Source of the DNA: Blumeriella jaapii
Taxonomy: Eukaryota; Ascomycota; Leotiomycetes; Helotiales; Drepanopezizaceae
Assembly: GCA_009599575.1 (NCBI GenBank)
Contig: VWND01000005.1
Coordinates: 1,426,001-1,490,000 of the forward strand
DNA: 64,000 nt
Reading direction: 5' to 3'
This document shows, piece after piece, positions 44,755 through 56,975 of the stretch (the first letter of the stretch is position 1; each line of letters starts with the position of its first letter). The notes under the pieces are model-generated. The model searched no databases. It was given only the letters and a program-made list of their open reading frames with translations, and was not told the DNA's origin. Both the position numbers and the translations under genes were made by a program.

Positions 44755-47008
44755 CTTTGAATCTAGAAGATCACTCACTATGTGGCGATCAGAACGGAAT
44801 GGTATCATTTATCTGGCGCTCACGGCGAATGTCGTATGTATCGATCACTGGCGATGTGTGTGTAGTCTGCACTTACAGCTGTAACTTAACGAAGCCATAC
44901 GTCATCTGGCATGTTAAAAAAAGAAAAGAATGATTTGCGCTGTAGGTAGAATTTGGAAACAGATCATACACAGAGAGAGGCACAAATTTTCCCAAGATTA
45001 TGTCTTCAAGGGCCCCCACCCATCCACAGCCTCGATGTTACCCAAGAAATACTTCAGCACGTAGAAACTTTTTTGTGTCTATCTAATATCCTTTCCCAAA
45101 CTTTTATCTCGTTGAGCCGAATCCGCTGGCTAGTCCAGTGGTGCAACCTCAGCTTTAAAAGCAGCCTACTCCGAGAGTAGACGCGTCACAGGGGGAGGTG
45201 GCGCGTCTCGATACCTGAGTATACGCTGTCTTTTGCCGGTTCAACTTTTTAATACCTTTTTTTTCCTCCTTTTTGCCGCTGCGTTTTTTACTTCTTTCTT
45301 GCACTCCAAGTCGCAAGCCTTATTTGTTCACTCAATCTTATAGGGATATTCGAAGTACGGTCTTTTGCAATAGGACGAAGGCCAGGAACCCCAAATACAG
45401 TTGTGTCATTCAACTATACAAATGATACTTCTAAATTCATCCAGACCAATAACCAGGCTTTTCCACGCGCGATACCTCAGATGCGAGATTCTATCAACCT
45501 TGATTGAATTTTCCGGAAAATAGACTAGACAGCACATACTGGTACCATGTCTCGCTATCATGCCATCTATCCGTCTTTACCTTCAAATTAATTAAGGCTG
45601 CTTCCAACATTTCTCATCACAGCATTCATTCCTTCGGTTCTCGAGAAAGAAATCATCTATGGTGCTGAGAAGGTACCTATAGGAAACGAATCATGAGAGT
45701 GTTAGTGGTACGTGTTTTCATTGTGGTTTATTCTGTTTTTGTTTTTGTTTTGTTTGGATAAGTGGGCCCGGCCAGTAAGCGAGATGTTGAACGCCACCAC
45801 GCCCGCCAAACAATCAACACTCGCGTTGCCTTGTTTCGATCTACTGACACAACGAACTGCCAGAGCAATCACAACATAAGATGCCTATTACTCTTTGAAA
45901 GAAAGAAAGCGACCGTAACCCAGCTCAAGCACGACAGTCACCCGCCCGGGGGCCTTCCGAACTAATCTTAGGACTTTTCACGGGCATCTCATCGCGGCTG
46001 TTTCAGAGAGCTACATAAAGTCTTTTGTTATCTTCATGTTATGCGTTCTCCCCGATCGATGTCGAAGTTGGCTTAGTAGACTTGCTTCCAAAAGGGTTAG
46101 CTGGGTTCTTTTTTGGCGGATGGGGTAAGAGAATTGAGAATTTTGGGTATTGATACAGCATATAACTATTGGCTGTTTGTTGATGGCGGAGTTGACGTGA
46201 GGCGGGATAGGGGTGATATAGCTGAGTTTGAGAATGAATTTGAGGAGAGCGTGTTTGTGAAGTGCTGGCCGGCCCGGAGAAAAGCTAGCTACGAGATCTA
46301 CTCAGGTGAGGGCGAGTAAAATATACTAGGTAAAGCCGAGTTGGTCAGAATACAAGTGAGTGTAAGGTGAGACTATTTGTAAACTAAGGTACAGGCGGAT
46401 AGAGTGTCAAGGGCGTTATAGGCATTTGAGATTGAGGTAAATCGCTTTGTATAGGTATCGTGCCCTCTTTTCTTGTTTCCTAATGCATTGATGGGTGCAC
46501 CCGTATCAACGTCGATCGGGAGACTTGTTGAATGACAGTAAACAGCGAAGTAGGTCTAGGTCAGGTACATCATGAAATGTAGGCAGGCGCCTCATGGATT
46601 CATGCCATACATGCGGTTCATGCCCTTAAAGCTTGGACAAGAAAAGCCGAGAGCATTTGCGGTAAGTGTAAACGCTAAAAGCACTGGCGAAGAGCCTGTA
46701 AAGAAAACAAGAACCCTACGCTAGCTGGGCAGGCAGGGGAACACGAAGAGAGGTTACAAATAATGGACAGAATTAACACACAGGAACGATCAATCAAGGT
46801 GGAGGGCTGTACGCTCAGTAGTGAGTATCGCATTCATCTCGCAAGATGTTTTGGTGATTGCCTTATTCGCTTTCTAGTCTATGTTACATACTTCAGCGCC
46901 GAGATCGTAGATAATAGACAGAAACCTTTATTACAAAACGTGCTGACCTTGTGGGTGAGGATTTAACCCCAATTTGCATGTGATCCAGGAGGTGGTTCAA
47001 AGCCATCT
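44755..47008. other. Intergenic, 2.25 kb
   Basis: Between the convergent MYND and RBM25-like genes. Several small open frames (44953-45180, 45762-45965 and 46113-46319, all plus) were inspected; none carries a domain or has intron-supported extensions. T-rich tracts near 45248-45266 and 45735-45755 are the only notable patches. Confidence 0.4.
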
Positions 47009-49492
47009 CTATGCAGACAGGCCACGCTTCTCGCTCTCCGAGAAAAAGATGACCATCCGCCAAAGCTTCTTGACGAGAACCTCGGCCTCTTCATCCAATG
47101 CCTGCGGGACGTCAGAAAAATGCGCAGGTCGGGTTTTAAAAAAGGGGGACTTACGCCCTCCAACTGCTCGACAAGATCTTGCGGCTTGCCCCTCGTCCGA
47201 ACGTGCTCCTCCACGACCTCCACTAGCAGCTGCTCTTGCACACCTAGATACTCCATGATCTTCTTCTCCACGAATGGCCTCAGTTTCTCGACGATAACAG
47301 TATCATCGACGAATTCCCATTTGACCTCCCAAGCCCACAGACCGTCCTTCTCGGTCGGAATATCGGCAGCCAGTTGTCGAATTGCCTGGTCTCTCTCCTC
47401 GTCTGTTAGATGAGCCGAGGAAGCCGAGGGGTCGAATTCAATGGGGATCAGAGTACGCTTCGAGGATTTGCCGGCGTCTTCTTCGTCCTCGAGAAGGCCT
47501 TCGACTTCGGCGACGGTACGTCTTGGCGGTTGAGCCTTCTCCTTCTGAACCTTCTGGGCGGCAGCACCAAGAGACAACTTGAACGGTTGTTGGGCACGAC
47601 CTGGGGTATCTCTGAACTGCAGTTCCTCCGCCGCCCGGTCCAGGAACGAATCGGCCATGCCACGAGCATGTTCTTTGTCGACCGTGTCACGTTGTCTCTC
47701 TTTTTGCTCGGCGGCACGATCCCTGTCGTCAGCAGCAGCCTCTCTGGCCCGGAACATTGCACGATTACGAGTCCAAACGCTGCGATCCGCATAGTAATCT
47801 TCGACTTTGCGGGCCGCTTCGAGTTCGTCGTCCCAATTCTCTAGTCGCTGCGCCATCTTGTCTTTCTCGACACTTTCTTTCGCGGCGTCCTCATCCTCGC
47901 GCTCCTTCTCGCGTTGTACAGCAGCAGTTCGGGATTTTTCTCGGTTCAGCCAGCGGCGCTCGTGGTCCAGGTAGATTTTCTCCTGCTCTGCCTCCTTCTT
48001 GGCGACTCTCCTACGCTCGAGTTCCTCGTCGCTGGCAGAATCGTCTTCTTCCTCACGATTGATCCAGACGTCTCCGCTGGCTGCGCCGTTGATACCGCTC
48101 CCATTGACAAAAGAAACGCCCTTTTGGTAGTCACGGGGAATCTGCGAGCCGAGCTTGGGTCCAGAAGGCGCATTTGGTACACCGCGCGGGCCCAGAGGAA
48201 TGTTGTTCGTGCCAGCGGCAGGTCCAAGAGGGGTATTAGGGGGAGGAGATGCGAGTCTCGAGGGTCTGGGGCCTCCGTTCCGTAGTCGCTCAGCGGCTTC
48301 CATCTCCTCCTCTCGCTTTAGACGCTCCAAGTCTCTCCTCGTGCTGCGGTCTCTGAATGCCGCAATTTCTTGTGCAACAGTCTCGCGCATCTCGGCTGGA
48401 ATATCCGCAAGCTCATCATCTACCGCCAGGGGAATGTTCACAACTTCAACACCATCTCCGTTATCCTGCATCGTAGTGTCCTCTCCTTTGTCATCCACCT
48501 TGACGTACATGGGCGGGTGGAATAATTCGTAGAGCACCGCCTTCAGTCCGGATCGCGCAGCCTCCAATCGTGCCTGCTCAGCCGCGGGGTCCTCGGCTCG
48601 ATTCGAAGAGTAGTTGTCCAGGTAGTTCAGTGAGTTGTCGTCCACGAAGACTAGCAACTTGCTCTTTTCAGCCTCTTTCTCATCTTCACCCTCTTCCTTC
48701 AGAGCCTCATTGCCAGCAGGCTGTCTCTTTGTCGGGACCTCTATATCCTTCAGCACCTCCACAGCTGTAGCCAGACTCTCCGCATCCTCGAATTGCGCAA
48801 ATCCAAAACTACATTCCTTCCCATCCGCATCTGTAGCCCGGTCCCAGCGCCGTAATCGTCCTGCTACGCTCAGAATGCGCTCGATACCATCATTTCCTCC
48901 ACAGCCCTCCGTAATGCCTCCAACGAAGATGGTCCGAACAATCTCCTCCTTCGTAGGTGGTACCAAAGACATCATGCTTTCCCTCAGTGCTTGTCTTTGC
49001 GCATCCACACCCCTCTCTGCACCCAAGCCTGATCGCCCGCCTGCATAGCTCGGGTCCTGGCTTTCATTTCTACCCGCAGCGCCGGGCAACGAAGCCGCAG
49101 GCTTCGAAGGGCCGGTCCCGAGTCGGATGACAGGCGCCGAGAAATTGATGTTGGGCATATTGGGTGGACCTTGGAAGCTAGCTGGGAGGCCGCTTGGGCG
49201 CTGATTGTGTTATGTTTGCTTGTTGTACGCCCGGAGGAGGGCCTGTTCCTGGCGCAGACATGCCTGGTGGAGGTCCTAAACATGAATGAGCATAGTGAGT
49301 AGACACTGGAGCTGAGACCTTACCCATTCCCGGAGGGGGTCCCATACCAGGCGGAGTACCAGTCTGACCAGGGAAACCCCCAAACCCTGGGGGCCGTCCG
49401 AAAGGAGGAGCTATTCGCAAAGTCAGCAAAACCGATCTGGATTCAAAGCTCTCCATTTACGTCGGCTCACCTCCATAAGGATTGTAAGACAT
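47009..49492 (-). CDS. RBM25/Snu71-like splicing factor (RRM plus PWI)
   Basis: 742-aa nuclear RNA-binding protein. Exons: 49492-49471, 49410-49324, 49181-47155 and 47101-47009; introns 60, 142 and 53 nt, phases agreeing and total 743 codons. Order of parts: Pro/Gly-rich N-terminus with repeated PPPGM; NMPNINFSAPVIRLG; an RRM at about 119-190 (RTIFVGGITEG, then CSFGFAQFEDAESL); a long charged Arg/Glu/Lys region with coiled-coil character (300-560); and a C-terminal PWI domain (WAWEVKWEFVDDTVIVEKLR onward, ending LVKKLWRMVIFFSESEKRG). This is the architecture of human RBM25 and of Snu71 in the yeast U1 snRNP, implying a role in 5' splice-site selection. The 142-nt intron contains more PPPGM-like coding sequence (49275-49182) that could be an alternative exon, but it ends out of frame. 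The gene is divergent from the bS21m gene. Confidence 0.92.
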
Positions 49493-49816
49493 GCTTGCTA
49501 CTCGTGCTCAGTATCCCTAGCCCCGGGATTTCGAATTCAGGCCTGCGAGGCGTTTCGCAGAGCAGAACGAGGCGACGGCGCGGTATTTTTGTCGTCGGCG
49601 CAAATCAAAAAACGAAGCTCGATGCTCGATGCTCGACCTACGGAGGACTGGAATGGTCTGAGCCACCCCTGTTCTTAGCGCGAGCCATTCGAACTGGAAA
49701 TTCGATAACTCCAACGACCCTACACAACATAACATAACGCATTGTCTACGTCCACCAACGTATGTTGCATTCCTCCGCGCGCACAGGCTCCCACATTCTA
49801 ACCGTATCGCAGAACA
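49493..49816. promoter_or_regulatory. Bidirectional promoter, RBM25-like / bS21m
   Basis: Only 324 bp separate the two divergent ATGs, so transcription is probably driven from a shared region. No binding site is claimed. Confidence 0.55.
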
Positions 49817-50620
49817 ATGGAGCTTCGAAGAGCCACCGACGCGCTGCTGCGGTCGCAAGTTTCCCCTGTGGCAGCGTTACTATCGCCCACAGCAAGCCTA
49901 CGATGGGCGAACACGGCGCAATTGGGACACAAGGCATGTCCACATAGACAGATGCAACGGGGATTTTCGACTACGGTTCAGAAGAAAGCGCTCAAACCCA
50001 ATGTCACGACCTCCGCACCTCCACCAGCCTCATCTGCACGAGCGGGATCCGACGGTCCATCGCCCAACACGAGTCCTGAAGCCTATCTGTGGGCACACAA
50101 ACCCCAAGAAAAATTTGGAGACTTTGCACGCTCCAAAAGATCCGCATTGTTTGGAAACTCCACCCTTTCGCCCGAGCGAGAAAAGATGTTCAATCGTGGG
50201 AGCAGCGACAAAGACCTCCTCAACACTCTAAACGAGCAGCGGCCATCTCAACGGGGCTCTGGAATTGGCTTGGATATTGGCAGGATGAGTATGCCCGGTG
50301 GTATCACGGGCACCGGCATGCCATTCGATGTTGGAACCACAACAATTCCCAAGAAAGCTCGGAAACCGATCAAGTTGAGCCCGAGCACGGGGCGCAGTAT
50401 GGAGTTGGGTACAACGGTTGATCTTGCAACGGGCTTTAGGCTGGTAGAGATGAACTGTGCAAGGAACAAGGTCAAGTCGGATGCGATGAGGCAGAGATTC
50501 CACGAGAGAGGGGGCTCGAAGCGGAAGAGGCTAAGGAGTGAGAGGTGGAGGAAGAGGTTCTTGGACGGGTTCAAGGCGACGGTGGCAAGGGTGAAGCAAT
50601 TGAAGCATCAGGGGTGGTAG
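49817..50620 (+). CDS. Mitochondrial ribosomal small-subunit protein bS21m (Mrp21-like)
   Basis: Intronless, 267 aa. The N-terminus is basic and Ser/Ala-rich, followed by QRGFSTTVQKKA, a typical mitochondrial presequence region. The C-terminal ~70 residues match bacterial S21 and yeast Mrp21: RLVEMNCARNKVKSDAMRQR then HERGGSKRKRLRSERWRKRF and DGFKATVARV. S21 is a late-assembling protein of the small subunit. The middle ~120 residues are a fungal-specific extension (SPEAYLWAHKPQEKFGDFA). The length is normal for filamentous fungi and longer than bacterial S21 (~70 aa). The extinct LINE begins about 250 bp downstream. Confidence 0.9.
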   Translation: MELRRATDALLRSQVSPVAALLSPTASLRWANTAQLGHKACPHRQMQRGFSTTVQKKALKPNVTTSAPPPASSARAGSDGPSPNTSPEAYLWAHKPQEKFGDFARSKRSALFGNSTLSPEREKMFNRGSSDKDLLNTLNEQRPSQRGSGIGLDIGRMSMPGGITGTGMPFDVGTTTIPKKARKPIKLSPSTGRSMELGTTVDLATGFRLVEMNCARNKVKSDAMRQRFHERGGSKRKRLRSERWRKRFLDGFKATVARVKQLKHQGW

Positions 50621-51861
50621 AAATCGAATAATGGATGCCTACATGGGACATGGTATATTGTACGAATCGTAGAAGCAATGGCACTGTAAGTCAGGGAATG
50701 ATACGCCTGCTAGATCAGATCTATTTTTTTGTCGGTTATCTATATTATCACAAACCTCACCTTCAACTATTTTTCCAGAAGCACTTTTTGGAAATAAACA
50801 TTCAACCACGCTTTTTGGGCATATTTTCTGTATCAAAATCTTTATTTCAGATTCTATTCTAAGCTTTCCCGTGCTTTTTACGCGCGATTTGGGCCAGAAT
50901 AGAGCTTGCCACTTTCAATCGTTTTTTCGGTGGCCTCGAGATTTTAATCCACGCGAATTTTATTCGCGACCAAAAGCTATTTTTTTTTATTAATTTTAAC
51001 TAGCGTCCGAAAAAGCAGCAGCAGCGAGTTAATTATACGATTTTTTTTTTTTTGCGTTTTAATAATCGGGCGTTTGCAAACCACGTCGTATCGAACGTTA
51101 TTAATAGCCGTTTGAATACGATCGAACGAATAATTTATATTCGATACGCCGTTGTACGCGATTTCGGCAAGTTGATCGACGATTTCGTTTTTTTTTATTA
51201 GTAAAAAGATTAGAAAAACTTCGCTTACGATATTGGAAATAAATTTGTTTATTTTCTGTCCGCGTTCGTTTTCGTAAAAACTAGCAATTTCGTTTTTTTT
51301 TTCGTTTTACAAATTAAAAAGTCTTTTTTGGCGACGATTTTTTTTTTTTCCGCTTCGGCTTTTATTATTTACGCGAGCATAATTAAAACTCTGAAAAACT
51401 CGAAAGTAGATTTCGATATTATTAAAAACAAAAAGAAATTTATTACGAACGGCGGCGCTTCGATTGAATTTATATTTAATTAAATTGCGAATATCGCTTT
51501 TAATTCAATTCGGGAAAACAGGCGCATTCTAGCCATTTTTTAGCGAAAAGCCGCGAAGATCGAATTTTTCGTAGCAAAGCAAGCTTTTGTAGCCAAAATC
51601 AACGGCTTTACTTTTGGAAAGATTTTTTTTTATAATTTTAATCAAAACAGGTTGGGTTATTAATTTATTAAATTTTACGGTTCGCGATTTGCTTATATTA
51701 TAAAAAAAACAAAAAAATCGTAATACGAATGCTTAGCTGCGAATATATGCGCTTGCCGGAAATATAATATAATTACGCTGTCCTAAGTGTTTTTATAATA
51801 TTCCGTTCGCATATGGACGGCGAAATTCTAAGCATTTTTAAGCTAATCGTCGAAAAGGTTA

Positions 51862-52250
51862 TTGCTTAAAACGAAAAAACGCTTTATTAGCTGCCGACCG
51901 TTCCGATACGGAGCTAATTCAGCTAACGGCAAAATTACGTGGATCGTTTCGTTTATTAAGCCGGTTCGGGCCTTTCGGCTTTTTAACGTCAGCGACGCTT
52001 TTAAGGCTATTAAAAAGAAATTTTTTATTGCGATTTATAATTCCGGCTGTCAGGATTATTGCAATTTTTTTAAATGCATCCGTTATTACCGCTATTAAAA
52101 TTGCGAATAACGAAACGATTATTACGACGGGCCGATTGGTTTTAATTGCATTTATAAGATTAAATGCGCTAATTGCTATAGATTTTTTCGTCGCGGAATA
52201 TGTAAATTGTTTAGCGGCGCTTAAACGACTAAACGGAAAAGTTTAAAAAA
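51862..52250 (+). pseudogene. LINE ORF1 (gag-like) remnant
   Basis: Open frames at 51862-52098 and 52028-52246 lie where the nucleocapsid-like ORF1 is expected, upstream of the endonuclease. Cysteine-rich pieces (CQDYCNFFKC) may be what remains of zinc knuckles. The assignment rests mainly on position. Confidence 0.45.
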
Positions 52251-53039
52251 AAACAAAAAAAAAAATCGACGCGATCCGCAGATACGAATAACGAACGTAC
52301 GCAGCGGCTATTGCCGTTGCTAATGCGCAAGCTTAAAATCAGGCGATGGAGCCTTTTATACCGGCTTTTAGAACAGCGTTAATTCGCAAGCGCAAGTTTT
52401 TTTTTTACGCTAAAGCGGCTGTTACAGCCTACGAAAATACGGGCATCGTAATCAGCTTTTTTGCTTTTTTTTGCTTGTCGTTTTAAAAATCGGCGGATTC
52501 CGGCGGAGCGGCTATTTTAGGTTTATTTATCCCTTTTTCGCAGGTTTTTTTTTTAGGCCATTTTTTTTTGTTTAAAAACGAGATTTTTAGGCCGACTAAG
52601 CTTCGCTTTTCGCGACGGGCTGCGTTTAGCCCGATTTATAATAAAATCGAACTTTCGCAGCAGTTCGATATCGACGACGAAATAAACGTATGCGTTTCCG
52701 AACTTCGATATTAAAATATAAATAACGTATACGCAATCGCGGCCGTAACCGCGATCGATATAAATCCGATACGCTTATCGTAGCGTAAGCAAACGTAAGC
52801 AAGCAATATTTTATTTATATTATTATTTTCGAGCTATGCTTTTCTAAACAAAAATTAACATTGTTTGTATATATAAAAATCTGTTATTTATTTTAATATT
52901 ATTATTTAAAATTATTTAAAATACGATTTTTACGCTTTAATACCGGTCTGAGGCATCGGAAATAAAAGGGAGCGCGAGGCCCAGCGCTTTCGAATGCTAA
53001 CGTATATCCGAAAAAGTAAAAATATAATTACGAAGCAAC

Positions 53040-56000
53040 GATAACTTATTTCGCGCGATTTATTATAGGTCGTAATTAATAACAGACCTATTTTTAACGT
53101 GTATCGTTAGCTTATTATTTATAAAGTTATCGATTATATTAAGAATTTAGTTTTTTTAAGAAACTGTTTGATAGAGGGCGATTTTAACGTTAGCTACGAT
53201 ATATTCGATTCGAGCGTCGCTTTTAATTATAACGAATCCGTTATCGTAAAATAAGCTTCCGAAAACGGCATAAATTTTATCGGAGACTTAGGGATAACGA
53301 TATACCGTTTAAATAATGTTTTCGATTTGATTTTTTTTAATTTATTTTTCGCTAAAACGATTATTCGAAGCGATTTTTATTTTATTTCCGATTATTAAAT
53401 TCAGATTATTACGATTAAAAGAAAAAGACGGGTTTTTTTGGAGCAGGTGTATTATAAAGTTTTCGGATTTAGTATTTCCGACTTTTTCGGCGCTTATGCA
53501 TACGGGAGTCGCTCGTTTGTTTAATTTTAGAACGTTGATTACGCTAAAGCAAATAGATATTTATATAATACAATTCGCAGTAATAATAAATTCGGCTATT
53601 TAAATAACCGGGAAAAAAGATACAAGACAAAGCCACGGTGTTTATTAATAAACGCCGGAATGCAAGGCCGCGCACCGAGCGTATAAGCTTTTTAATATTA
53701 TTAATAATCCGATCGCATCGTTCGAATATCGGGATTTTAAAACAGCCGTGGTCAGAGCTAAGCAGGATTATTAGCGTAATCGAATTAACGGATGTAAATC
53801 GGATAAAGATTTTTATTTGCTAATTGGTTAATATAAATTTATTACGAATTTTAAATCGCCACTTTTCGAAATCAACGGCCGATTAATCGAAGATTCGAAG
53901 GAAAAAGCTGAAGCGCTGTATACGAAAGTATTTCAACGGTTTTAATACGGCGGACGATTTGTTCGACGATTTTTTTTTTAAAAGATAACGATCGAAAACA
54001 GATTTTTTTTTAAAATCAAATTACTTTTTTAAAAAAAGTCGAGCGTTTTATAATTAAAATATTTAGCATATCGCCGAGCGTCGATCGCGTTACGGTTCGG
54101 CTGCTTAAAGCCTGCTAAAAGTATATTAAATATATTATATACGGTATTTTTAATAAATGCTTCGCTTTTAGCTATTTTCCGCAGTTATAAAAGCTAGCGG
54201 AGATAGCGATAATATTTAAAATAAGCAAGCAAAAGCAAATGTATTCGGTGCGATTTTGGCGGCCGATTGTTTTGTTATTTTGTGTTTTCAAAAGTTTCGA
54301 ACGAATTATAGCGAAAAGATTGGCCTAGACAGCTTTTATTTACGGCATTTTTAACTTATAATACGGTAGCGCGCTTTTTAAGCGCTTAGGGATGGATTTG
54401 ATAGCTTCGTTTATATACGACGTAAAACGAGTATTATCAGCGGGCAAAGAAATTATTATAATTACGATAAACGTTTAAAAAGCGTTCGACGCTTTTTTAA
54501 TGCGAAAATTGCTTTAACGAATAATTTCGCAAGACTGGCCCAAATTATTTTTAAAACTGGTATAAAGGTTTTTTTCCGATCGTAAAATGCGTATGAAATT
54601 GAAATAAGCTATTATACAGTTTTACGACGTTAAATGTAAGATTTTTTAAAGCTCGCTTTTTTCGTTAATTTTGTATATGTTTTATTTCGCAAAGCTGATA
54701 GCATAGGATCCGGAATTTCGATTTTCGAATACGCTGATAATATTTGTTTTTTTATCGGGTATTTGATTCGCTGGATACGAACGTGCAATTATTATTCGAA
54801 AAACGTTAAGTCGATTTTATAATAAAATAACGATAACAAAGTTTTTTTTTTTTGCGTTAGAAAAACAAAAAATGATTTATATTATTAAAAAAAGACACGA
54901 TCACGCTTTTTTTTTTTTTTGCGTTATAAACGAAAATAATACGATCGAACTAATTACGATTTCGGAAAAGAAAGGAAAACAGCCGGCTTTACGGTGATTA
55001 GGAATTTGGTTTGATTGTAAATTGTCGTTTAAAAGATACGTATTTAAACGGGCTATTAAAGTTCGAAAGCTCGCTTTTTATATACGAGAGTTAGCAAAAA
55101 CGATACGGGGCCTTCCGGTTTATTTATTCCGAAAGGTTGTAATTATTTGCGTTTTCCCGTTTATTTTGTACGAAGCTGAAGCGTGGTATAATAGTCGTAT
55201 TAAAACGGTCCGGAATAAGAAAATTAATATAAAAATAAGTTAGCATTTGGATATAATAGAAAGTACGATTACGCTGGCCGCTAAAAACGTTTTGCTAATA
55301 TAAAAAACCATTCCGAATATTATACTTTTTCGGAACGCAGGCTTTTTATTAGCGGAAGCGGCTTTAGAAAAAGCTAGATTGAAATTCGCGTTACGCTTAC
55401 GAATAATAAATAAAAGTTATTTTTTGGTTAAACGAATGTTTTTATTAATAATTATCCGAGGTCGCGGCAAAAGCATTCGATAAATTGCAAAAACGAAGGT
55501 CGAGCGCGCGGCGATTTGGTTTTCGCTAGTTTTTCCGATTTTAATTTCGATTATTTTATTTTTTTTTTAGGTGCCGGACGGATTTTATTTTAGAAGTAAA
55601 CAAAAAGAAAGCCGCGAAAGCTTTTAACAAATAATGGGACGAATTGTTTTCTAATGATATTACGATTTTTTTTAATAGTACGGAACGATATTCAAATGGG
55701 AATAAATTGGTTGGCTACGGTTATATAGCTTATTAAAATAAAAAAGTGATCGGCTCGGGCTATAAGGCGATTAATACGGAGTTTTACGTTTTCGACGCGG
55801 AAATGATAAAGGCTCGCATAAGATTGGCCAAGACGCTACGCGCGCAGCCTGCTTATACGTACGGCCGCATTTGGCTTTATATCGATTCGATTTCGGTGAT
55901 TTGATATATACGAAAGAACGCGTTATCGATATTATAATAAGCGTTTTACGAAATACACAAATATAATGCTTATATACGACGTCGGAGTCCGGTGGGTTTC

Positions 56001-56600
56001 AGAACATATAAGTATAATCGGCAATAAAGCAGCGGATAAACTCGCTATTTAAAAAAGCAGTTAGCTTTGGGACCCGGGCATGCCTTTCGAACCGACGATT
56101 TGTAGAATACGTTTTTATTACAAATCGATAAAAAACGACGCTAAGATTAAATAATAGTTTAAATATAAAGATTTTTTTTTTCGGAATTATTAGCGGTAGC
56201 AATTCGAATACCGTATTAAAAATCTTTTAGAATTGCATTTATTTCGCTCGGTGTTTTATCGATTTTTAGCGCTTCGCTTTTTATACGGCGATTTCCATTA
56301 GTATTATACCAAATTCAGATACGCAAACGCGAATCTGAAATGCTTTTGCGGCAAACGCAAGGTTTTATTGCATATTGTAAAATGCAGAAAGTTCCGAAAA
56401 CGATTTCGTTATTAGCCGCAAAAGCCGGATTATTTATTTATTTCGGACACCGAAGCATTACGATATTTTGGGAAGCTGAACGCGAAGCAATTCGCGGAAC
56501 TTTTTTATATTATTAAGTTTTATTTTTTTATTTGCCCTAAGTAGATTTTAGGACAGCGTGTTGCCGTTCCAAAGGAAAAGTTTCTGATATTATATTATTA
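53040..56600 (+). pseudogene. LINE ORF2 (endonuclease-RT-RNase H) remnant
   Basis: Pieces in one to three frames follow the order of a Tad1-like ORF2. Critical residues are altered by transitions. The endonuclease S-D-H motif reads SDY (near 53390-53396), and the polymerase F-x-YADD box reads FEYADN (near 54722-54745), with the second catalytic Asp changed to Asn. The longest surviving open run is 55022-55243. Not functional. Confidence 0.85.
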
Positions 56601-56934
56601 ACGTTTAAGGGTTTGGATTAAAAAGTTTTGGATTTCTCGCGCTTTTGCTTTGTATAATTTCGCCGATTGGTTTGATTATTGGTTTTACGATTAACAAAAA
56701 CATTCAGCGGTTTTTACGTTTTGATTTTTTTCGAAGTTTATTTTATAAACACAATAGAAAACTATTCCGCCTGTAGGGGAAGAGTTTAAATAGCGGATTT
56801 TTGTTATACATTTCTTTTATATATAACTGCTTTTTCGAAGGTTTTTTGTATGTAAAAATCCCTAGCTTAGCACGTTTCCAATGCCCTTCGGGAGGCTTGA
56901 GGTAGCGCAGTTTCACTGCCCCCTCCAGACGTTA

Positions 56935-56975
56935 AACAATATTATTATTATCATTATTATTTACATTATTATATT
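56935..56975. repeat. ATT/TTA microsatellite at the LINE 3' end
   Basis: Imperfect ATT/TTA triplet run directly after the conserved, less mutated 3' end of the LINE. This is the expected position of a target-primed tail. Confidence 0.7.

Larger units (their letters stand above)
50870..56970 (+). mobile_element. Tad1-like LINE (non-LTR retrotransposon), RIP-inactivated
   Basis: About 6.1 kb of extremely AT-rich DNA without LTRs. In order on the plus strand: an ORF1-like region (about 51.8-52.3 kb); an apurinic endonuclease domain (EGDFNVSYDIF near 53175, NNVFDLIFF near 53320); a reverse transcriptase (KAFDAFLMRKLL near 54480, EYADNICF near 54725); a downstream stretch with LGIWFDCKLSFKRYVF and ILYEAEAWYNSR (55000-55200); and an RNase H-like domain with VGVRWVSEHIS then GNKAADKLAI (55985-56050). 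Stops are frequent. The 3' end (56880-56920) keeps GC-rich sequence and runs into an ATT/TTA microsatellite, a usual tail for this class. The left boundary is approximate, set by the composition change after the bS21m gene. The order APE-RT-RNase H fits the Tad1/I-like groups. Confidence 0.88.

Noticed and set aside
46963..47154. Read-through extension of the RBM25-like frame past 47155
   Set aside because: A GTAAGT donor at 47154 and CGCAG acceptor at 47102 give a conserved PWI C-terminus ending at 47009; the read-through is intronic and off frame.
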